A stretch of DNA of 64,000 bases from CAZAQV01 sp964487255 (GTDB taxonomy: Bacteria; Myxococcota_A; Polyangia; Polyangiales; CAZAQV01): the NCBI GenBank assembly GCA_964487255.1, contig CAZAQV010000031.1, forward strand, positions 6,264-70,263. The letters are read 5' to 3'. The translations under genes were made by a program, and so were the position numbers. Each line of letters opens with the position of its first letter. Position 1 is the first letter of the stretch. Below the pieces are notes generated by a model, which was not told the origin of the DNA, made no database searches, and saw nothing but the letters and a program-made list of their open reading frames with translations. Shown here in pieces: positions 59,695-64,000 of this stretch.

Positions 59695-60470
59695 TGGCAA
59701 CGGGCAACAGCATCTCCCTTCACAGATTGCTTTTGGCGGTCGCGTTGTCGTTGGTTTCCGCCTGCGATTCAGCAAAGAAGCCAGTAACGGCCGTATCCAC
59801 GACGGTGGGCGAGGTGCAGGGCGGCTCCTCCTCACACGGCCAGGTAGACCAGATATTGGAGTTGATCATTCGCCGAGAGTTCCGAGACAGTGAGAAACCG
59901 GCCACTTTGACTGTTTACGACGATACCGGACGGGTACGGGCCGGTGAGCGCACGATTGATGGCATAGGTGTCTCCGTGGTTGAGGCGCCGCCTCCGATCG
60001 GTTCTAACTGGCTTACTATTCTCCATTTTGTCCTCCTCGATGACGGAGCTCTCCTCGATGTGTGCACCACAACGGAACCCAAGCTCTACGAAGTCGCTCG
60101 GGAAGGAAAAGACTGGTCGATTCACCGGGTGCGCAGCTACAGCACGAACCACCATTCACCTGAAGGAGTTCCTGCTGGTGATCTGCCCCCGTCACTTGCT
60201 GTAGCGCGGGCTGAAAGCAACGCGCTTCGGAACTATGTGTTTGGCTACCGGAAAGAGCAGACCGAGGAACGCAAGAAGAGCACCGAGCGCTACCTAGCGG
60301 TCCTGGAAGACCGACTTAGGAATGCAGGGGATCCGGAAACACGTTCAAGATTGGAAGTAGAAAAGAACGAATATCGCGCCCGAGTTAGAGAGTACGACGA
60401 CTCCCTGGAGTGGATCGGCCGTTGGGAGAATGCCCTACCGATTTCTTCGTCACCGAGCAGTTCAAAGTGA
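59694..60470 (+). CDS. Lipoprotein, putative immunity to the metallopeptidase tip
   Basis: The product has 258 residues. GTG 59694 shares its G with the toxin stop codon (TAGTG). The signal ends in the lipobox LVSAC, so the protein is exported. This makes sense if the cognate peptidase acts in the periplasm. The body has beta-rich N-terminal and charged helical C-terminal parts (VFGYRKEQTEERKKSTERYLAVLEDRLRNA). The final codons run into CAAAGTGATCCA (60464-60475), which resembles the IS21 end at 57111, so the natural C-terminus may be lost. No family recognised; the role is inferred from position. Confidence 0.6.
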   Translation: MATGNSISLHRLLLAVALSLVSACDSAKKPVTAVSTTVGEVQGGSSSHGQVDQILELIIRREFRDSEKPATLTVYDDTGRVRAGERTIDGIGVSVVEAPPPIGSNWLTILHFVLLDDGALLDVCTTTEPKLYEVAREGKDWSIHRVRSYSTNHHSPEGVPAGDLPPSLAVARAESNALRNYVFGYRKEQTEERKKSTERYLAVLEDRLRNAGDPETRSRLEVEKNEYRARVREYDDSLEWIGRWENALPISSSPSSSK

Positions 60471-60668
60471 TCCAAGAACGAGCAGCTGAAACTGACCCGA
60501 CCGAGCGCGCGGAAGCCTGCGGGGCGGCGAGCAGCGGCGGCGAGCCGTCCCAGGTTTGCGCCTTCGGGGACCCCGAAAGAAGAAAACCTAGCGATTGCAA
60601 CGGTGGTTGATTGAGTTCCGCAACCGCCGTCGCTGTCGACCGATAGGAGCTGTTTGTCTTGGCGATGC

Positions 60669-60703
60669 GTTTGAGCATCGGTGAGGAATTCCGAGCACGG
60701 AGC
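60669..60703. repeat. Intergenic repeat, copy 2
   Basis: Matches 57677-57711 with one mismatch; lies downstream of the second cassette as copy 1 lies upstream of it, so the pair brackets the metallopeptidase cassette in direct orientation. Confidence 0.7.
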
Positions 60704-61088
60704 GTTCGCTCCGTAGAAAGCGATTTTGCGGATGTGCCGCAAAACGTTTCCAGCTGCGCCTGCCTTCTCTTGCTCTTCCGCTGACGCGTCATCGCGACTA
60801 CGCGCAGTGTGTCCCCGTGGATTCAAGCCGTCGTCATCCGGCAGATGAGGTGGCCGTCAGGAGCGGATCAACCTTCGTATCGCCTCCGCTAAATCTGGGC
60901 GTGCGCGTTCGAGGCACTCGGCGGCTTCGAGCACTTTCGCGATGAGGTCGTCGCGGTCGGTTTCGTTGGCCTTGGCCAATGTGTGACCCGCGAAACTGTT
61001 TTTCTCGGAAAGTTTCGGGGGGTAAGAGTGGGGTGCGTCCCCGTCTAACTTGTTGAAACTACGCGAAACAGGTGTCGCACAAGGAGGC

Positions 61089-61108
61089 TTCGAGTCCCGT
61101 CCGCTCCG
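61089..61108 (+). other. tRNA 3'-end fragment
   Basis: TTCGAGTCCCGTCCGCTCCG reads as T-loop, 3' T-stem strand, 3' acceptor strand and a G discriminator; serine-like by the G73. The 5' T-stem (GAGGC) does not pair and no upstream tRNA body is present. A tRNA-type terminator follows at 61121. It is probably an attachment-site remnant. Confidence 0.5.
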
Positions 61109-61120
61109 CGAACAAAGAGA

Positions 61121-61146
61121 ACGCCCAGCCCTGTGCTGGGCGTTTT
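61121..61146 (+). terminator. Rho-independent terminator after the tRNA fragment
   Basis: CGCCCAGC-CCTGT-GCTGGGCG is a perfect 8-bp stem followed by five Ts. The position relative to the tRNA fragment copies the layout at 44445-44486. Confidence 0.85.
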
Positions 61147-61166
61147 TCTTTGTTTGCGGAGCGTCC

Positions 61167-61190
61167 CGCCGAAGCCTTGGCGAAGGCGGA
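61167..61190. repeat. Short hairpin repeat, copy 2
   Basis: Matches 44495-44518 with a single change; it forms the same two-stem hairpin with GAA/GAA internal loop, again just downstream of a tRNA-type terminator. Confidence 0.55.
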
Positions 61191-61258
61191 CCACCCGCTT
61201 TCTAAACACGACGAAAGACGAAGATCGTCCCCCTGTTCTCTTGTTCCGTAGAGGAGCT

Positions 61259-62122
61259 TTAGCGTTGGCCGAGCTGGCGAGCGAGGAGCCAGGTGCCTTC
61301 GGGAAAGTAAGTGACGATGCCTTCGGCCATTTCTTGCATGGCTGTTCGGTAAGCATCGTAGAAGGCGTACATCTGTTTGATGGCTCGTGTGAGCGTCTTC
61401 TTGCAGCGTGAGGCGAAGCGCGGGCTGAGTTCACCTTTGATGCGCTTGGTCCGAGGGCAATAGGTGGGCTTGGTTTGAAGGGCCTCCTTGGTGCCGATGA
61501 AGCGCCCGGCTTTGTTGGAGTATTTTCGAGCGTGCTCGCGTGCTTCAGCTCTAGCTTCGGGTCGATATTCGTCGAGAGCTTCTTGCCACTCGGCTGCTGT
61601 CATCGACGGCGGCGGCTCGAAGGTGAGACTGGCATCGCCCGGAAGAACGCGAGGTTTGAAGTGCTCGGGTCGGTTCGCCGTGTGCGTACCTGACAAGATA
61701 TTGCCCGGCCATTGCTGCTCTTTGCGACAGATGCTTGCCTTGATGGGGTTACACATCGTGTAGAGCGTCTTCGCAATCGTGGCGCCATCGTCGAGCAGCT
61801 CCACCATCGACGTCTTGCGACCAGGTTCCCAAACCACTTCATCCCAGCTTCGAAGCTTCTGCACCGACAGTGCGACAAGGCGGTGAAAGTACTGCGTGAA
61901 CAGCGGAAAGTTGCCCTCGTTGTCGGTGGCGATCAGGTGGTAGTGGCTACTCATCACGCAAAGGGCATGCACCGAAACGTTGTAACGCTTTGCTGCAACG
62001 GCCAAGCAATAGACCATGGCGCTCATCATCTTCTTGTCGGGCCGCAGAAGATAGCGTCGGCCAATGCAGCGCCGGGTGACGAGATAGGTGGCACCTGGCA
62101 CAATGAAACGGGGAGGAGTCAT
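61259..62122 (-). CDS. REP-associated tyrosine transposase (Y1/HUH)
   Basis: The protein has 287 residues. The N-terminus PPRFIVPGATYLVTRRCIGRRYLL and the motif MSSHYHLIATD (His60, His62) mark the Y1/IS200-like HUH family of chromosomal REP-associated transposases. The middle segment YFHRLVALSVQKLR and the MCNPIKA segment also fit. The C-terminus is longer than in IS200 proteins, as usual for this group. It lies directly against the truncated toxin tail at 62122 on the opposite strand, so its insertion probably cut that cassette. It appears intact. Confidence 0.85.
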   Translation of the reverse strand: MTPPRFIVPGATYLVTRRCIGRRYLLRPDKKMMSAMVYCLAVAAKRYNVSVHALCVMSSHYHLIATDNEGNFPLFTQYFHRLVALSVQKLRSWDEVVWEPGRKTSMVELLDDGATIAKTLYTMCNPIKASICRKEQQWPGNILSGTHTANRPEHFKPRVLPGDASLTFEPPPSMTAAEWQEALDEYRPEARAEAREHARKYSNKAGRFIGTKEALQTKPTYCPRTKRIKGELSPRFASRCKKTLTRAIKQMYAFYDAYRTAMQEMAEGIVTYFPEGTWLLARQLGQR

Positions 62123-62370
62123 TGCGTCTTGTTTCGGACTTCAGCAAACGATGTTGCGTACCAATCTCAGAATTCAACCAGGGGACGTCGTTCACGCGAG
62201 CGAAACTCGAAGCCTACAAGAAGAATCCAGACGCATTCGATAACAAGGGCTTTCTGAAGAACGCACCGTCTCAGGAGGTCAGAGAGCGGATAATCGAGGG
62301 GCGAGTCCGAAACCTTGAGAAGCAAATTCAAAACTTCGAGAACCAGATTTCGGACATACTGGGAATGTAG
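62122..62370 (+). pseudogene. Tail of a third Rhs toxin tip, 5' part removed
   Basis: About 75 residues remain. SFTRAKLEAYKKNPDAFDNKGFLKNAPSQEVRERIIEGRVRNLEKQI type sequence is a C-terminal toxin segment found in Rhs proteins, helical and charged. Nothing of the Rhs core precedes it; the coding sequence meets the transposase gene start. The stop is 2 bases before the next ATG, the usual spacing of a toxin and its immunity gene. Confidence 0.65.
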
Positions 62371-62372
62371 AA

Positions 62373-62714
62373 ATGAAGATCACGACAAAAGAGATTCGAA
62401 GCGTCCTCGACCGTGTTTTGCGAGAGTTCGAAGAGTCTGGCTCATCTGAGTGGGAGATCGAAAAGGACTACTATTGGGAAGTGGATTCGAGCTGTAGATA
62501 TGACAGCTACGGCAAACCGGAGGAGTTCACCATCGGGCAGCTGTCCGACGATATTCAGGTGATACAAGGTGTTGCATCTGGGCGCGATGATCCCGTTGCA
62601 CCCATCTTGCTTTCAGTAGCTAGTTTGCTCAGACTTGCCGGCGAGTTGGGCGTCGTTGGTGTGGTCGCGCAAGAACGACGAACCTTTCCAGGGAATTCTG
62701 AAGAGAGGGACTAA
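62373..62714 (+). CDS. Immunity protein of the third tip (orphaned)
   Basis: 113 residues, acidic and soluble: SVLDRVLREFEESGSSEWEIEKDYYWEV, then EEFTIGQLSDDIQVIQGVASGRDDPVAPILLSVASLLRLAGELG. It starts 2 bases after the truncated toxin tail. The pattern (acidic, ~110 residues, ends with a helix LLRLAGE) suits an immunity protein. An Rhs core fragment begins only 24 bases after its stop, marking a cassette joint. Function is inferred from position. Confidence 0.68.
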   Translation: MKITTKEIRSVLDRVLREFEESGSSEWEIEKDYYWEVDSSCRYDSYGKPEEFTIGQLSDDIQVIQGVASGRDDPVAPILLSVASLLRLAGELGVVGVVAQERRTFPGNSEERD

Positions 62715-62737
62715 CCAACGCGAGAACAGGGCGGGGC

Positions 62738-63949
62738 GACTACGACGCAAACGGCAACCGCGTCGACTACACGGGCCCCGAAGGCACCGTCGCTGCAACT
62801 TACGATGCGCAAGATAGGCTGCTGACGTACGGCGGCAACAGCTACACGTACAACGACCACGGTCAGCTTCTGACGAAGACGGATGTCTCGGGAACGACGA
62901 CGTATGACTACGACGAACTTGGGAACTTGCTCTCCGTCGCGCTGCCAGACTCCACGCTTATCGAGTACGTCATCGACGCGCTTGGTAGGCGGGTCGCCAA
63001 GAAGGTTGGCGGCACGCTCGTTCGCCAGTGGACCTACCAAGACCAGCTCAACCCCATCGCCGAGTACGATGGAAGCGGCAACCTCATCCAACGCTTTGTG
63101 TATGCGACCCGCATGAACGTGCCCGACCTCATCATCCGAGGCGGCACAACCTATCGCGTCATCGCCGACCAAGTCGGCTCCGTCCGCCGCATCGTCGAAG
63201 TCTCCACGGGTGCAGTCGTGCAAGAGCTGACGTACTCACCCTTCGGCAAAGTGCTCGGCGACTCCTCGCCAGGCTGGCAACCCTTCGCCTACGCCGGAGG
63301 CCTCTACGACATTCACACCAAACTCGTCCGCTTCGGCGCCCGCGACTACGACGCGGAGGTTGGAAGATGGACAACGAAGGACCCGATTGGGTTTGCGGGT
63401 GGTCCCAACCATTATGCATACGCTGGCAGTGACCCGATCGATTTGATTGACCCCACGGGCTTGCTCTTCGGCTTGTTCGATGCGGGTGAAGGGGCCGGCG
63501 AAAGTGCCGCAATGTATTGGGCAGACCGCTACAACGAATCCAGTGGCTTGGATGCAGCGGGTGCTGCAGTGATGGGAACATTCGCCTCACTTTGGACACC
63601 GGAGACGAGTAGCTACACGGCTACAACCTTACTTGGAGCCGGGGTAATTGCTGCCGGGGCGCGGATGGCGGGTCTTGGTGTCGCGTCTACGGGCGCGAAA
63701 GCGGGGGGGCGCGCGGCGGCGTCCGGACAGCCGTCCATGACATTGTACCACGGTGGTCGGTTGAGTGGAGGAACGGTTCAGGGAGGTCGTTTCTCTACGA
63801 CCACATGCAGTCAGCATGCAGCCGAGTATGCCAAGGCAGCAGGTGGACAGGTGCACAAGTTCCGCGTACCTGTCAAGCGTCTCCATGATATGGAAGGCGC
63901 AGGCAAGTTGCAGCGGTTCAAAGACTTGCATCAACCCAGTGGCAGTTAG
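62738..63949 (+). CDS. Displaced Rhs tip with ADP-ribosyltransferase-like toxin
   Basis: The frame is homologous to the giant Rhs protein from 62738 (DYDANGNRVDYTGPEGTV) through the core (YSPFGKVLGD, GARDYDAEVGRWTTKDP, DLIDPTGL). There is no start codon at the junction; TTG 62927 is the first possible one. The tip starts about residue 245 with Ala/Gly-rich segments and ends TLYHGGRLSGGTVQGGRFSTTTCS and AAEYAKAAGGQVHKFRVPV, which resembles the NAD-binding core of ART-type toxins (YHG, STS-like strand). It is likely a silent donor cassette. The matching immunity gene should lie beyond the window. Confidence 0.78.
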   Translation, partial: DYDANGNRVDYTGPEGTVAATYDAQDRLLTYGGNSYTYNDHGQLLTKTDVSGTTTYDYDELGNLLSVALPDSTLIEYVIDALGRRVAKKVGGTLVRQWTYQDQLNPIAEYDGSGNLIQRFVYATRMNVPDLIIRGGTTYRVIADQVGSVRRIVEVSTGAVVQELTYSPFGKVLGDSSPGWQPFAYAGGLYDIHTKLVRFGARDYDAEVGRWTTKDPIGFAGGPNHYAYAGSDPIDLIDPTGLLFGLFDAGEGAGESAAMYWADRYNESSGLDAAGAAVMGTFASLWTPETSSYTATTLLGAGVIAAGARMAGLGVASTGAKAGGRAAASGQPSMTLYHGGRLSGGTVQGGRFSTTTCSQHAAEYAKAAGGQVHKFRVPVKRLHDMEGAGKLQRFKDLHQPSGS

Positions 63950-64000
63950 GTGGACCCCATTGTTCGGACCAGAGAGCAGGTGGTGTAAGGTGGAGCTCTG

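Larger units (their letters stand above)
60471..61258. other. 788-base region of relic DNA without a gene
   Basis: It holds repeat copy 2 (60669-60703), GTGTCCCC-containing segments near 60800 and 61036, a tRNA 3' fragment (61089-61108), a terminator (61121-61146) and hairpin repeat copy 2 (61167-61190). Open frames lack coding features. It looks like the scar of several insertions next to a former tRNA gene. Confidence 0.5.

Overview
ORGANISM. The window looks like chromosome of a Myxococcota (former Deltaproteobacteria) relative. The signs are a moderately high GC content, many Asp-rich lipoproteins with Cys-rich EGF-like or CGDGxC modules, DUF1552/DUF1592 protein pairs, a myxobacterial-type Ser/Thr kinase with an HGDFKPxN loop, sigma-54 promoters, and a huge Rhs/MopE-repeat protein. 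This assignment is inference from gene content; there is no rRNA in the window. LAYOUT 1-11 kb: a partial Cache sensor protein; two related secreted lipoproteins (a beta-helix protein and a PL1 pectate lyase), each behind a sigma-54 promoter; a C69-family hydrolase; an FG-GAP lipoprotein; a Na/Pi cotransporter; and two small divergent proteins resembling a protein-kinase N-lobe. LAYOUT 10-21 kb: a minus-strand cluster of two EGF/LamG lipoproteins, an ECF sigma factor overlapping a Ser/Thr-kinase-NACHT-membrane fusion, and a PDZ lipoprotein. Two more LamG lipoproteins lie just upstream. A promoter-like motif (TGAACC, exactly 13 bp, CGTCACYTG) occurs four times here, in front of the cluster and of the other LamG lipoproteins. 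This suggests an ECF/kinase-controlled cell-surface regulon. LAYOUT 21-39 kb: an HTH/DUF2975 pair with palindromic operators; a lactate/malate dehydrogenase-family enzyme; two large unknown paralogues; two DUF1592/DUF1552 pairs in opposite gene order; an outer-membrane barrel; a Cys-rich lipoprotein; two tandem GSTs; and a CHAD protein. LAYOUT 39.2-44.5 kb: an initiator tRNA gene carries a 5.1-kb integrated element flanked by a 13-bp direct repeat of the tRNA 3' end. The element encodes a large serine recombinase, a coupled small ORF, an HUH Rep-like protein, an excisionase-like protein, a terminase-small-like DNA-binding protein, and a cargo pair of an OLD/ABC-type ATPase plus a PIN nuclease that looks like an anti-phage or toxin module. 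The original tRNA terminator now lies beyond the far end. LAYOUT 44.5-64 kb: a DNA-binding-like protein behind paired palindromic operators, then a polymorphic-toxin locus. This starts with a 3809-residue lipoprotein (GLUG, 28 MopE-type Ca-binding repeats, NHL-like propeller, YD/Rhs shell, toxin tip) with an overlapping immunity gene. It is followed by displaced Rhs tip cassettes: a zinc-metallopeptidase tip with a lipoprotein, a toxin tail cut by a REP-type transposase with its immunity gene, and an ADP-ribosyltransferase-like tip at the window edge. IS21 relics, intergenic repeats and a tRNA 3' fragment separate the cassettes. Blocks of identical DNA shared between the main gene and the displaced tips indicate recombination-driven tip switching.
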